A DNA stretch of 64,000 bases from CAYMAI01 sp964388445. Lineage in GTDB: Bacteria; 4484-113; JAGGVC01. The position numbers and the translations under genes were made by a program. Positions 9,015 to 18,201 of the stretch are shown piece by piece (the first letter of the stretch is position 1; each line of letters begins with the position of its first letter). The DNA lies in the NCBI GenBank assembly GCA_964388445.1, contig CAYMAI010000004.1, positions 186,001 through 250,000 on the forward strand, in the 5' to 3' direction. The notes under the pieces were generated by a model. That model was not told where the DNA came from. It saw only the letters and a program-made list of their open reading frames with translations, and ran no database searches.

Positions 9015-9827
9015 TCATACCACCCTGAAAATACTTACCAGATAACCCACGCCGAAAGGATCTTCATAGGACAGAAGTTCCTGCCTTGCGCCGCCTTCGC
9101 CGTAAAACCCCATCGCGCAAGCGAATCCCGGAGCGCCGCATTGCCTGGCGAGAGCCAAGTCTTCGCCCGGCAGATCGAGAATCGCCGCCAAGTCGCCGCT
9201 TATTACCGCGTCGCAGAACATTTCGTCGAACTTCGCCCCGAAAGGATGATAGCCCGCCGGCGCGCCGTGACGGGTGGCGTGCGACAAATCTCCGCTTGCC
9301 ACGAAACCGATGCGAAGGTCCGGAAAAGTAGCGTCCAAAAATCTGCGGAGCAGCCCGCCGAATTCGAACCAGTCGCGCAGATTGCCCCAAGCGATTATAA
9401 GCGGCAGTACCGGCGCAACAAAACCCCGGCGCGACGCCAGCGAAAGAAAAACCGAAAAGTCCCAATCGAGAAACCCGTCCGGCACTTCGAACGCGGCGAT
9501 GCTTTCTTTGCTGCCGGCATTGCCGAACTCGGCGAGGACCGCGGCGGCAATTTCGGGACAGCCCCGAGCCTCTATTTTCGTACCGGCGGCGCCGAACCGG
9601 GAAAAATCCCCGGACAGATTGCTCGAAGCGATAACGCCAACTTCATCCAAGCGTGCAGCTTGATTGTGCGGCCCGGACATAATCAGCGCGTCCGGTTTTT
9701 CTAGGGCCACTACGTCTATCAAAGAATCGAGTGCGCCGAGCGTGGCGGAAACATCTTCAAGACGCTCCCTGCCGACTTCGGGAACAAGAACGGGCGGATG
9801 CGGGACGAGCCCGCCGCTTACAAGCAT
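9015..9827 (-). CDS. Class III extradiol dioxygenase (LigB)-like protein paired with AMMECR1
   Basis: The 270-residue protein belongs to the LigB/Memo superfamily of non-heme iron proteins. Metal-ligand candidates are His in GGLVPHPPVLVPE near the start, His in MSGPHNQAA, and His residues in SGDLSHATRHG and GYHPFG. Adjacency to AMMECR1 argues for the AmmeMemoRadiSam-type role instead of aromatic ring cleavage. The substrate is unknown. A GGAG precedes the ATG. It is the first gene of a minus-strand run ending in mreB. Confidence 0.85.
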   Translation of the reverse strand: MLVSGGLVPHPPVLVPEVGRERLEDVSATLGALDSLIDVVALEKPDALIMSGPHNQAARLDEVGVIASSNLSGDFSRFGAAGTKIEARGCPEIAAAVLAEFGNAGSKESIAAFEVPDGFLDWDFSVFLSLASRRGFVAPVLPLIIAWGNLRDWFEFGGLLRRFLDATFPDLRIGFVASGDLSHATRHGAPAGYHPFGAKFDEMFCDAVISGDLAAILDLPGEDLALARQCGAPGFACAMGFYGEGGARQELLSYEDPFGVGYLVSIFRVV

Positions 9828-9913
9828 GCGCTCTCCGGTGGCTATTCGAAAGCGACATTATACAACCGCGACGGGAGAAAACTTTTCGCAACCGGAAATT
9901 CGCGCCGGAACGC

Positions 9914-9942
9914 TTGACAATCGGGGCTTAGATAAATATACT
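9914..9942 (+). promoter_or_regulatory. Promoter of rpmF-acpP
   Basis: TTGACA (9914-9919) and TATACT (9937-9942) are separated by exactly 17 bp, about 60 bp before the rpmF start. This is a near-perfect sigma-70 promoter, fitting highly expressed genes. Confidence 0.85.
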
Positions 9943-10003
9943 GCCTCGCTCACCTGCCGGACGGGCCTTCCCAAGGGCGAGTGAAGCCGATTAGGAGTTT
10001 GTT

Positions 10004-10207
10004 ATGGCTCTGCCGAAAAAAAAGATTCCGAAAACCAAACGGTACAAGCGGCGTGCAAGCTGCTTCATGCCAATCAAGCAGCCCGCGCTCGTGCGGTGCC
10101 CGCACTGCCACGGCCTTAAGCGGTCGCATTTCGTTTGCGCGCATTGCGGCTGGTACAAGGGACGCGAAGTGGTTTCCGTCAAGGTCAAGGAAGAAGTTTC
10201 CGAGTAG
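10004..10207 (+). CDS. rpmF: 50S ribosomal protein L32
   Basis: The 67-residue basic protein starts MALPKKKIPKTKRYKRRA and has the zinc-ribbon form of L32, with Cys pairs CPHC and CAHC. It is a structural protein of the large ribosomal subunit. TAGGAG precedes the ATG. It is followed after 22 nt by acpP. In many bacteria rpmF heads the plsX-fabH-fab operon, but here it is directly linked to the acyl carrier gene. Confidence 0.96.
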   Translation: MALPKKKIPKTKRYKRRASCFMPIKQPALVRCPHCHGLKRSHFVCAHCGWYKGREVVSVKVKEEVSE

Positions 10208-10229
10208 CCCGAAAGCAAGGAGATTGAGT

Positions 10230-10469
10230 ATGAGCACGTTTGAAGAGCTTAAGGCGATAATCGCTTCGAAGCTTGACGTTCCCGAGGACAAAATCGCGGA
10301 GTCGTCGCATTTCGTGGACGACCTCGGAGCGGATTCGCTCGACCTCGCCGATCTCGTTATGGAGATCGAAGAGAAGTTCAACATAAACTTCGACGCATCC
10401 GACCAGAACACGGACAATTTCACGACCGTGGGCGACGTCGTCAAGTCAATAGAAGCCCTCAAGGGCTAG
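10230..10469 (+). CDS. acpP: Acyl carrier protein
   Basis: The 79-residue acidic protein carries the phosphopantetheine attachment serine in the motif GADSLDLADLV, the hallmark of ACP. It shuttles acyl chains in type II fatty-acid synthesis in the cytoplasm. The start is the ATG at 10230, with AAGGAG in front. It forms an operon with rpmF. The remaining fab genes are not in the window. Confidence 0.96.
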   Translation: MSTFEELKAIIASKLDVPEDKIAESSHFVDDLGADSLDLADLVMEIEEKFNINFDASDQNTDNFTTVGDVVKSIEALKG

Positions 10470-10472
10470 ACT

Positions 10473-10721
10473 TTATTCTCGCTGTTCCATTTTTGTGCGG
10501 GCCGCCCGCATCGCCGCGTACCGGCTTAGGCAGGTGGCCGCGAGCTTTCTTTTCGCAATTCGCAAGCGTCTCGCGGCCGCGCGCTCGGTTATGCCGAGTT
10601 CCGCCGCCGCTTCTTTAAGCGATAATCCGCATATTGCGACCAGGTGCAGCACTTCCATCTCCGCCCTTCCGCTTTTAACCCTGCTCCACCATACTTCGAA
10701 TTCCAGTTCTTCGGTATTCAT
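10473..10721 (-). CDS. Small HTH protein, sigma-70 region 4-like
   Basis: The 82-residue protein has a region-4/LuxR-like helix-turn-helix: LHLVAICGLSLKEAAAELGITERAAARRLRIAKRKL. It starts with an acidic, Trp-containing segment and has no sigma region 2. It could be a DNA-binding adaptor, an anti-repressor or a phage-type transcription factor. It is divergent from the S24 regulator gene. A fully consensus promoter ends only 8 nt before the ATG at 10721, and no Shine-Dalgarno is visible, so the transcript looks leaderless. Its 3' end nearly touches convergent acpP. Confidence 0.75.
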   Translation of the reverse strand: MNTEELEFEVWWSRVKSGRAEMEVLHLVAICGLSLKEAAAELGITERAAARRLRIAKRKLAATCLSRYAAMRAARTKMEQRE

Positions 10722-10729
10722 ACTAAACA

Positions 10730-10758
10730 ATTATATCGTATAATTCCCCTTTTGTCAA
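10730..10758 (-). promoter_or_regulatory. Consensus promoter of the small HTH gene
   Basis: On the minus strand TTGACA (10758-10753) and TATAAT (10735-10730) are both perfect, with a 17-bp spacer. The predicted transcription start is at or within a few bases of the ATG at 10721. The -35 lies back-to-back with the divergent promoter of the S24 regulator, 16 bp away. Confidence 0.85.
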
Positions 10759-10774
10759 TTTTTTAAATCCCGCG

Positions 10775-10817
10775 TTGACATATTGACAAATCGGCAATAA
10801 TACCTTATCATCGGTAT
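10775..10817 (+). promoter_or_regulatory. Overlapping promoters and candidate operator of the S24 regulator
   Basis: Two staggered promoters can be read: TTGACA 10775-10780 with TAATAC 10798-10803, and TTGACA 10783-10788 with TATCAT 10806-10811. Each has a 17-bp spacer. An inverted repeat ATACC-N8-GGTAT at 10800-10817 overlaps both -10 hexamers and is a plausible autoregulatory operator. Confidence 0.65.
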
Positions 10818-10838
10818 AGCTTTAACTGGCGGTGACTT

Positions 10839-11669
10839 ATGAGCGTGAATCTTGGCGATGCGGTAAAGGCGGCAAGGCTGGCGTCGGGGCTTTCGGCGAG
10901 AGAGCTTGCGAAGGCGGCGGGCCTTAGCCACAGCTATGTATCCCAGCTCGAAGCGGGCGTGATATCCGCGCCTTCGCCCGGCGTTTTAAAGCGCCTGTCG
11001 GAAGCAGTACACGGACTGAATTACTGGAAAATGCTCGTTATGGCGGGGTACATTAGCCGTACGGACGAACTCGGCGAAAACACCGATGCAGAAGATTTCG
11101 AAGCTGAGGCTTCTTTCGGAGGCAATTCGCCTCCGGATGGGCTGGTGGCGGTCAAAGACGGCGCGCTTGCAAGCAGGCTAATCCAAGCTGTCACAGGCAC
11201 ATTAGCTTTCGATGAAGCAATCGGGGGCAATGGGCGCAAAGGACTTAAGCGAAACGAAATTTGCCCGCCGGCACGCGTCGCGATTTTGGGAGCGATTCCC
11301 GCGGGGGATGCGCCGGTAGTTCCGGCGGGCGCGGCGGACGCATTCGAAGCCGCAGATTTGCCGCCGGGCGTGAAAGGCGCAGGTCCGTTCGTGGCGCTTA
11401 CCGTTCGAGGCGATTCGATGAACGGCGCGGGGCTTCTCGACGGCGACCTTGTGATAATCGACCGCGGCGCGGCGGCGCGCGACGGCGACGTTTGTGCGGC
11501 GCGAATCGAAGGCGGCGAGCCGACGCTGAAGCGCGTGCATTTCGCAAATGGCTGCGCGATTCTCGCGCCGGCGAATCCCGCGTTCAGCCCGATTGCCGTG
11601 AACCTGAACGGCGGCGAAGAACGGCTCGAGATAATCGGACGGGTCGTTTTTTCCCAGCGAATCTACTGA
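10839..11669 (+). CDS. LexA/CI-like repressor with Xre HTH and S24 autoprotease domain
   Basis: The 276-residue protein has an N-terminal Xre-type HTH (residues about 5-60, with SARELAKAAGLSHSYVSQLEAG) and a C-terminal S24 serine peptidase domain. The catalytic Ser lies in RGDSMNGAGLLDGDLVII and the general-base Lys in GEPTLKRVHF. A probable Ala-Gly self-cleavage site sits in AIPAGDAP, at the LexA-like position upstream of the Ser. Such proteins self-cleave on RecA filaments and derepress SOS or prophage genes. It is divergent from the small HTH protein. Its targets are not known. Confidence 0.9.
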   Translation: MSVNLGDAVKAARLASGLSARELAKAAGLSHSYVSQLEAGVISAPSPGVLKRLSEAVHGLNYWKMLVMAGYISRTDELGENTDAEDFEAEASFGGNSPPDGLVAVKDGALASRLIQAVTGTLAFDEAIGGNGRKGLKRNEICPPARVAILGAIPAGDAPVVPAGAADAFEAADLPPGVKGAGPFVALTVRGDSMNGAGLLDGDLVIIDRGAAARDGDVCAARIEGGEPTLKRVHFANGCAILAPANPAFSPIAVNLNGGEERLEIIGRVVFSQRIY

Positions 11670-11704
11670 CGAAGGCGTAATGGCCCGCCGCGTTAGGCAA
11701 GTGA

Positions 11705-13495
11705 TTGTGGGCCGCGAATCCATTCGCGAGGCTTCGATGCCGGATTTATGGTAAAAACAGGCGTTTGAAGCTCATTCTTAGATACATCGGGTTTTTCAAG
11801 CCGTACATTGGGCCGACCGTGCGGTTGTCGCTGCTCATCGCGCTGAGTGCGGCGATTTCGGTCGCGATTCCGCAATTTCCGCGCTACGCCATCGATGTTA
11901 TTTTGCCGGCGGAAAGGCTCGACCTTATTTTCTATCTTGCGGGAGCGGGAATAATAATTCTCGCTTTTTACTCTTTAGTAGATTACTGGACGGTCTTTCT
12001 CAGCTTTTTTATTACTCAAGATGTAATTTTGGACATTCGAATTCGGGTGTTCCGCCACCTTCAGTTGTTGCATCTTGCGTTTTTCGAAACGCGTCTCAGC
12101 GGCGCGCTCCTAACGCGGGTAATCAACGACGTAAACCAGCTTCAAGAAATGACGCAAGCCGGGATAAACCGTCTGGGGCGGATGTTCGTCACGCTCATCG
12201 CCGTGCTCGTAATGATGTTTATGCTCGACTGGCGGCTCACGCTTTCGGTGCTCGCGATTCTTCCGCCGATGGGCTATGTGATTTTTCGCTATGGCGCGCG
12301 ACTCAGGGCGGCTGCGCTTAAAAGCAGCAAGCAAATGGCGGAACTGACCGGAATGGTTTCGGAAGTGCTTCAGGGAGTCAGCGTGGTGAAGGCATTTACC
12401 GCGGAAGACCATGAGCTCGAAAGATTTTCGGACGAATCGCGCGAGTATCGCAACCTGCAGAATTTACAGCGCAGGGAAGTGGGCATCGTCACAACCACGG
12501 CGGACTTCGCATCGAATCTAGGCACAGTCGTCGTAGCGGCGGTGGGATGCTGGCTTGCGATTACGCGCGGGCTTAAAATCGGCGACCTTACGGCGTTTTT
12601 GCTTTACACGGCGATGATCTTCAGACCGGTCGTGAACCTCGTCATGTTCTACGGCGTTTTTCAGCGGGGTATGGCGAGCGCGGAGCGGATTTTCGAGCTA
12701 TTGGACACACGGGACGAAGTGCCCGAAAAGGATACTCCGCTTCCGCTTCCGGACGGCGGCGGAATGGTCGAATTCGAAAACGTCACGTTCTCGTACAAGG
12801 AAGACGCGCCGCCGGTTTTGAAAAACGTCTGGCTGACTATAGAGCCGCGTAAAACGGCCGCGCTAGTGGGACTTTCCGGCGCGGGTAAAACCACTATTGT
12901 GAAACTGATTCCAAGGTTTTACGACGTTCGGGAAGGCGCGATTAAACTCGACGGAGCGGACGTGCGCGACCTTTCGATTAACCGGCTGCGCGGCGAAATA
13001 GGAATGGTGCTGCAGGAGTCGTTTCTGTTTTCCGGCACGGTGCGCGACAACATCGCGTACGGCAAGCCGCGCGCTCCGCACGAAGAAATCGAAAGCGCGG
13101 CGAAATTGGCGAACGCGCACGACTTTATAATGGAGCTTCCGGACGGTTACGACACGGAAATCGGCGAACGCGGCGTTAAACTGTCCGGCGGCCAGAAACA
13201 GCGCATCGCCATAGCGCGGGCGATTCTTCGAAATCCGCGAGTGCTGATACTGGACGAGGCGACGTCGAACCTGGACAGCGAAAGCGATCTTTTAATCCGC
13301 AGTGCGATAGACAATTTGCTCGAAGGACGCACGACGATAGTAATCGCTCACCGGCTTTCGACGGTTATCAAGGCTGACAAAATCATCGTCGTCGAAAACG
13401 GAAGAATCGCGGCTACCGGCAAACACGCGGAACTGCTCGAAACTTCTCCGGTATATAAACGGCTTTACGAACTGCAGTTCAGAAGCGAAGGGTAA
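11705..13495 (+). CDS. ABC exporter, MsbA-like half transporter
   Basis: The protein of up to 596 residues fuses a six-helix exporter membrane domain (about residues 25-320) to an ATPase domain. Visible motifs are Walker A GLSGAGKTT, signature LSGGQKQR, Walker B VLILDEATSNLD and the switch His in IVIAHRLST. The architecture fits MsbA/multidrug/lipid exporters that act as dimers in the inner membrane. The substrate cannot be told from sequence. The start is uncertain: a TTG at 11705 gives the longest frame, and a TTG near 11764 just before the first helix is an alternative. Confidence 0.93.
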   Translation: MWAANPFARLRCRIYGKNRRLKLILRYIGFFKPYIGPTVRLSLLIALSAAISVAIPQFPRYAIDVILPAERLDLIFYLAGAGIIILAFYSLVDYWTVFLSFFITQDVILDIRIRVFRHLQLLHLAFFETRLSGALLTRVINDVNQLQEMTQAGINRLGRMFVTLIAVLVMMFMLDWRLTLSVLAILPPMGYVIFRYGARLRAAALKSSKQMAELTGMVSEVLQGVSVVKAFTAEDHELERFSDESREYRNLQNLQRREVGIVTTTADFASNLGTVVVAAVGCWLAITRGLKIGDLTAFLLYTAMIFRPVVNLVMFYGVFQRGMASAERIFELLDTRDEVPEKDTPLPLPDGGGMVEFENVTFSYKEDAPPVLKNVWLTIEPRKTAALVGLSGAGKTTIVKLIPRFYDVREGAIKLDGADVRDLSINRLRGEIGMVLQESFLFSGTVRDNIAYGKPRAPHEEIESAAKLANAHDFIMELPDGYDTEIGERGVKLSGGQKQRIAIARAILRNPRVLILDEATSNLDSESDLLIRSAIDNLLEGRTTIVIAHRLSTVIKADKIIVVENGRIAATGKHAELLETSPVYKRLYELQFRSEG

Positions 13496-13506
13496 TAGCG
13501 CGGGCG

Positions 13507-14391
13507 CTATTCTTGCGGCATTTCCCACGCGTCCACGGTGTTCGAAAGGAGCATCGCAATCGTCATCGGGCCGACGCCGCCGGGGACGGGCGTTATTTTG
13601 CTCGCGAGCGGCTCAACCTCGGCGAACGCGACGTCGCCTACGAGCTTGACCTCGGGCTTACCGTCCTCGCCTATCGCGCCGGTTTCGACGAAGTTGATTC
13701 CGACGTCTATGACGACCGCTCCGTCCCGCACGTGCTCTGCGGTGATGAGTCCCGCAAGGCCGGTGGCGGCAACCACAACGTCCGCCGAGCGCGTAACTTC
13801 GGCAAGATTGCGTGTGCGGCTGTGGCATAGGGTAACGGTAGCGTGACGTTCCAGCATCATCGCGGCGAGCGGTTTTCCGACGAGATTGCTCCTGCCGACT
13901 ATCGCCGCGTGCCGGCCTTTGAGTTCGACGCCGTAGTGGTCGAGCATTCGCATCACGCCGGCGGGAGTGCAGGAACGGTGGCCGCGCCTTCCCGTCCACA
14001 GCCGTCCTTGATTTTCGGGCGTCAGCCCGTCCACGTCTTTGGCGGGCGCGACAGCTCCTGTCGCTTTATTCGGGTCGATATGCGCCGGAAGCGGCATCTG
14101 GACGATTATTCCGTGGATTTTTTCATCCGCGTTAAGCCGCTCGATAAGCGCGTGAAGTTCCGGCTCGGAAAACGACGCCGGCATCCGGTGAACTTCTGCG
14201 TGCATTCCCAACTTTTGCGCGTATTTTTCTTTGTTGTTCACGTACGCCGTGCTGGCGGGATTGTCGCCAAGCTGTATGACCGCTAGCCCCGGAACGGAGA
14301 CGCTGCCGCCCGATGCGATGCGGGTTTTCAGCTCTTTCAAAACGGCTTTTCGAACGAGAATTCCGTCCAGTATTTCCGCCACTTTCCCCAA
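13507..14391 (-). CDS. folD: Bifunctional methylene-THF dehydrogenase/cyclohydrolase FolD
   Basis: FolD interconverts 5,10-methylene-THF and 10-formyl-THF in the cytoplasm. The 294-residue protein shows the substrate-site Tyr/Lys in STAYVNNKEKYA, the GIIVQMPLPAHID loop, the KDVDGLTPENQG motif, the dinucleotide-binding IVGRSNLVGKP and the PGGVGPMTIAML end motif. The start is a TTG at 14391 or a GTG at 14382. An AAGGAGGG lies just upstream. It converges on the ABC exporter gene, with 11 bp between stops. It matches glyA and formate metabolism elsewhere in the window. Confidence 0.96.
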   Translation of the reverse strand: MGKVAEILDGILVRKAVLKELKTRIASGGSVSVPGLAVIQLGDNPASTAYVNNKEKYAQKLGMHAEVHRMPASFSEPELHALIERLNADEKIHGIIVQMPLPAHIDPNKATGAVAPAKDVDGLTPENQGRLWTGRRGHRSCTPAGVMRMLDHYGVELKGRHAAIVGRSNLVGKPLAAMMLERHATVTLCHSRTRNLAEVTRSADVVVAATGLAGLITAEHVRDGAVVIDVGINFVETGAIGEDGKPEVKLVGDVAFAEVEPLASKITPVPGGVGPMTIAMLLSNTVDAWEMPQE

Positions 14392-14415
14392 TCCCTCCTT
14401 AATATCCCTCTTCCG

Positions 14416-15918
14416 TCACTGGCTCAAATACTCCTGAATCCATCTCGTGTCTAGGTCGGGAGTTTTAAACTCCTCTATCGGATAGCCGCGCATCTCGTCC
14501 TTTTTGCCCTGCAGCCTCGGATATGCCATCATTTCCGCGATGTAAGACAAGTCGGGTTTCGGTAGCGTGTATAACTCGGACTCCATTTTGCCCATAGTGA
14601 GCGTGTCGCTGGCGAGAAACGCAATCTCCCAGCGGATTACCGCGAGCCTCGCCCGGTACGCCGGCGCGACGTGGAACTTGTTCATGTAGGAGTCTATAAT
14701 CGCCGCCGCCTGGTCGTTCCGGCCTTTTTGCGACAGAAGCCGCGCCTTGTGCGCGATTAAGTTCGGGTGGTTTTTGTCGAGCGTTTCGAGATTCCTCAAA
14801 TATTCGAAATATCTCGCTTCGTCGCCGAGCGTTTCGAGAACATCCACGAGATACGAAAGATATTCCTTCCTGAAATTCTGGTCGGCCCTCGCAAGAGATT
14901 TGTCTATCGAATCGAGGTCGCCCCACATTCCCGTTTGCGCATAGCAAATCGCGAGCATGACCATTCTCTCGCCTGTAGTGCGCCTGCCTTGCGCTTTGAT
15001 GATGTTAATGCATTCCCGATAGCTGCCGGTGAAGAACGCAAGTCTTGCGTCGTCGAAATTCGGCTTTACGAATGCGCGGCCGCTAGTCACTTTCTGCATT
15101 TCGAGCGAGTTAATCTCGTCTTCTACAAGCTGAAGATTTCGCCTGCTTATCGCCGCGCCGGGGCCGGCCATGTCGACGACCCTGCGGAAAAGGTCTTGCG
15201 CCTTGCGGAGGTTTCCGCTTTTGTAATGCTCGACCGCCTGATTGTTCAGCCTCGCGCTGACGTCGGTGTCCGACGACGGAAGCTTTGTCATATGGTCGAG
15301 CAAATAATACTTTTTCTCGGCTTCCTCGTAGCCGAGGATAAAGTAAATCGCCTTTGACGGGCTTATCGTATGGTCGTTGTTGACTATATTCGGCCAACGC
15401 TGCATTAAAAGCAGCATCGAGTCGTCGATGTGCGCGACGCCGAGGTTTTGCACTTTGTAAAGCGCGAAAACGGGCCTTGAGCGGCGCTCGGTGAGCGAAT
15501 AGATTTCGATGTTCGAATACGAAACCGCAGTATCCGGCTCCAGCCAAACCCCGATTACGTGCTCGCCTTTGTTCGTGAAAGATACGTTATAGCTGCGCGA
15601 CCCGGCGGCATCGTAGCGCTGTTCGAAAACTTCCTTTATATCTTTACCTTTGATATCGGCTACTTTGAGATAGAGCGAACCGCCTCCCGTGACCGTCGCG
15701 GCGTACCTGCCGTCGTTTTTGTTCGGTTCGTTGAAACGGCTCGGAAACACTTCGCGAATTGCCATTCCGGGATAGTATTTCAGAAACATTTCGCGCGCGT
15801 TGTCGATTGGCGTGAGTTTTTTCGAATCGTCCTGCCTGCGCCCGGTTTGCGCGGCGGCGGGCGCGACGATGAAAAGCGCGAGACACGCAATAAAGACGGC
15901 CAAGGTTAAAAATCTCAT
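14416..15918 (-). CDS. Secreted TPR-containing protein
   Basis: The 500-residue protein begins with a classical Sec signal peptide (MRFLTLAVFIACLALFIVAP, cleavage near AAAQ). It continues with a beta-rich domain of about 150 residues, then helical repeats of TPR type from about residue 200 onward (for example the LNNQAVEHYKSGNLRKAQDLF unit). It is likely periplasmic or envelope-associated. I chose the ATG at 15918 with GGGAG in front; the open frame extends further upstream into the pbp gene but is not needed. It directly follows the PBP1A-like gene, so an envelope-assembly role is plausible but unproven. Confidence 0.85.
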   Translation of the reverse strand: MRFLTLAVFIACLALFIVAPAAAQTGRRQDDSKKLTPIDNAREMFLKYYPGMAIREVFPSRFNEPNKNDGRYAATVTGGGSLYLKVADIKGKDIKEVFEQRYDAAGSRSYNVSFTNKGEHVIGVWLEPDTAVSYSNIEIYSLTERRSRPVFALYKVQNLGVAHIDDSMLLLMQRWPNIVNNDHTISPSKAIYFILGYEEAEKKYYLLDHMTKLPSSDTDVSARLNNQAVEHYKSGNLRKAQDLFRRVVDMAGPGAAISRRNLQLVEDEINSLEMQKVTSGRAFVKPNFDDARLAFFTGSYRECINIIKAQGRRTTGERMVMLAICYAQTGMWGDLDSIDKSLARADQNFRKEYLSYLVDVLETLGDEARYFEYLRNLETLDKNHPNLIAHKARLLSQKGRNDQAAAIIDSYMNKFHVAPAYRARLAVIRWEIAFLASDTLTMGKMESELYTLPKPDLSYIAEMMAYPRLQGKKDEMRGYPIEEFKTPDLDTRWIQEYLSQ

Positions 15919-15941
15919 TCTCGTCTCCCTGATAAGCCCCG

Positions 15942-18083
15942 CTACCCTTCCCGCTGCTTCGGCGGACGCGGTTTTATGGCATCTCCGCCTCCGCCGTCTC
16001 CGCTTACCGGCGGCGAGGGCGGCTTTTGGCCGCCGCCCGGAGGCGTGACCACGACCGCGCTGCCGGACGTGTGCGCTTCGGTATTTTCGCTTTCCGCGCC
16101 TTTGCTGGCAAATCCCGGCATCCCTTCGCCGGAATATCCGGCGGGCTTGTCCCAGTCTTTTTTCGCCAGCTTTTTGTCCTCGATGACGCGCTTGTTGAAA
16201 TTGTTCCAGACCTTCGCCGGCATCGTGCCGCCGAACATCCGGCGCATCTTTATTCTGTGGTCGTCGTTGCCCACCCAGACGGCGGTGCAAAAGTACGGCG
16301 TGTATCCGATGTACATCGCGTCGCGATAGTCGTCCGTCGTGCCGGTTTTCCCGGCGTTGGGCATCAGGCCGCCGAGCGAAGCGTTGGCGCGTCCGGTGCC
16401 GCTCGTGTTGACCATTTCCATCATTTTAACCATCGTGAAAGCGGTGTTTTCCGAAATCGCGCGCCGTTTCCGCAAGTCCACGTTACGGCGATTGTCTTCG
16501 AGTATTTGGCCGTTCACGTCCATTACGTACAAAATCGGAGTCGGCTTGATGTAGTTGCCCTGCTGGGGAAAAACCGCGAACGCGCCCGCCATTTCGATCG
16601 GGAAAACTTCGCTCGCGCCGAGCGTGAGAGACAGATAAGGCTGAAGGTTCGTCGTCAGTCCCATCGCCCTCGCGGTTTCGATAATCCGCTCCGGGCCGAG
16701 TTCGTTGCAAAGCCACACGCTCGCGACGTTCTTCGACTTGATAAGCCCCCAAGCGAGCGGTATCCAGCCGGAGTTGCTGCCGTCCGCGTTTTTCGGAGTA
16801 TAGAATTTGGTGCCGCCGACAGGATACTTGGTGGGATTGTCGTTTATCCAGTCGGACGGCTTCCAGCCTTGCTCCAGCGCGGTCGCATACGTGAACGGCT
16901 TGAACGCGCTGCCCGGCTGGCGATAGGCTTGAGTCGCCCGGTTGAACACGCTTTCGCCTTCGGACACGCCGTAAGTGCGGCCTCCCACAATCGCCTTCAC
17001 GTAGCCCGTGCCAAGCTCGACGCAAACCAGCGCCGCCTGCTCGACGTTATACGCCTTTTCGTGTTTGGCAAGCTGGTCGGCGATGACTTCCTCCGCGATT
17101 TTCTGCATGGACGGGTCGAGCGAAGTAACGGCGATCAGCCCTTGGCGAAGCACCTGGTCTTGTCCGTATTTTTCGTACAGCACTTCGCGAACGTAACTTG
17201 TGAACCATGGATACGTAAGCGCGTCGGGTTCTTTTCTCTCGGAAAGCTTGAGCGGCTCTTCGAGCGCTTTTTCGATTTCTTCGTAAGAAATGTCCCTTAG
17301 GTCTATCGGATAGCCTTTCCGGTCGTAATCCCGTTTGCTGCGTGCCAGATTTCGAAGCACCTTATCCCGGCGGTCCTTCGCGCCTTCCGGATTGTTGTAC
17401 GGGTTCAGCATCGTCGGCGCCTGCGGCATTCCCGCGATAAGCGCGCATTCCGCAAGCGTCAGGTCGTTTATATCTTTGCCGAAATAGGTTTCCGCGGCCG
17501 CGACGACGCCGTACGCGCCAGCGCCGAGGAAAATATAGTTAAGGTAATACTCGAAGATTTCTTCCTTGGAATACTTTCGCTCCAAGCTTTGGGCGAGAAG
17601 AATTTCGTGCACCTTGCGGTGAACCGACTTTTCGTATTTGATATGCGGGATGAAAACGTTCCGGACAAGCTGCTGGGTTATCGTGGACGCGCCTTCCTTG
17701 ATGCTGCGGCTTTTGACGTTTTCCATCATCGCGCGCACCATGGCGATGGGGTCGTAGCCCTTGTGGTGATAGAACCGGGAATCTTCCGTGGCGAGAATGC
17801 AAAGCTGGAGCTTTTCGGGGATTTCGTCCAGTTTCACGTACTTGCGGTTTTTCACGAAGATTTTGCCGAGAAGCGTGCCCTTGCCGGTGGCTGGGTCGTA
17901 ATCGTTCGCGTAAATCTTCGTCGCCTGATCGCTCTTCGGCAGTTCGTCTTCTAGGACGATTTCCTGATTCTGTTCGATGTCGAGAACGAGCAAATAGAGC
18001 CTGTACAAATAGAACGCGAGCACGAGGAGCGCGCACGCGGTCAAAACAAGCATTACGTTTCTGATTTTCCTAAGCATAACCAT
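15942..18083 (-). CDS. Class A penicillin-binding protein (PBP1A-like)
   Basis: This bifunctional peptidoglycan glycosyltransferase/transpeptidase is anchored by one N-terminal helix (residues about 8-30). The GT51 domain shows EDSRFYHHKGYD with catalytic Glu and EGASTITQQLVRN. The transpeptidase has the active Ser in PGSAFKPF, an SKN triad element and KTGTTDD. The 713-residue length is typical. The C-terminus is a disordered Pro/Gly-rich tail. It probably works with MreB in side-wall synthesis. ATGs at 18083 and 18077 are both possible starts, with no strong ribosome site. Confidence 0.96.
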   Translation of the reverse strand: MVMLRKIRNVMLVLTACALLVLAFYLYRLYLLVLDIEQNQEIVLEDELPKSDQATKIYANDYDPATGKGTLLGKIFVKNRKYVKLDEIPEKLQLCILATEDSRFYHHKGYDPIAMVRAMMENVKSRSIKEGASTITQQLVRNVFIPHIKYEKSVHRKVHEILLAQSLERKYSKEEIFEYYLNYIFLGAGAYGVVAAAETYFGKDINDLTLAECALIAGMPQAPTMLNPYNNPEGAKDRRDKVLRNLARSKRDYDRKGYPIDLRDISYEEIEKALEEPLKLSERKEPDALTYPWFTSYVREVLYEKYGQDQVLRQGLIAVTSLDPSMQKIAEEVIADQLAKHEKAYNVEQAALVCVELGTGYVKAIVGGRTYGVSEGESVFNRATQAYRQPGSAFKPFTYATALEQGWKPSDWINDNPTKYPVGGTKFYTPKNADGSNSGWIPLAWGLIKSKNVASVWLCNELGPERIIETARAMGLTTNLQPYLSLTLGASEVFPIEMAGAFAVFPQQGNYIKPTPILYVMDVNGQILEDNRRNVDLRKRRAISENTAFTMVKMMEMVNTSGTGRANASLGGLMPNAGKTGTTDDYRDAMYIGYTPYFCTAVWVGNDDHRIKMRRMFGGTMPAKVWNNFNKRVIEDKKLAKKDWDKPAGYSGEGMPGFASKGAESENTEAHTSGSAVVVTPPGGGQKPPSPPVSGDGGGGDAIKPRPPKQREG

Positions 18084-18201
18084 CCAAGGCGGCGAGCCTT
18101 ATCCGCATCCGGCGCGACGACGCGAACGCGGACGCGATTAACGATTTTAACACAGGAATAAGACTTAATGCCGCCATGCCGGGTTCGAAAAAATTTCAGT
18201 T

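Noticed and set aside
14416..16290. Longer reading of the secreted TPR protein (624 codons)
   Set aside because: The extra N-terminal part overlaps the PBP gene, while the ATG at 15918 has a proper ribosome site and begins a clear signal peptide.
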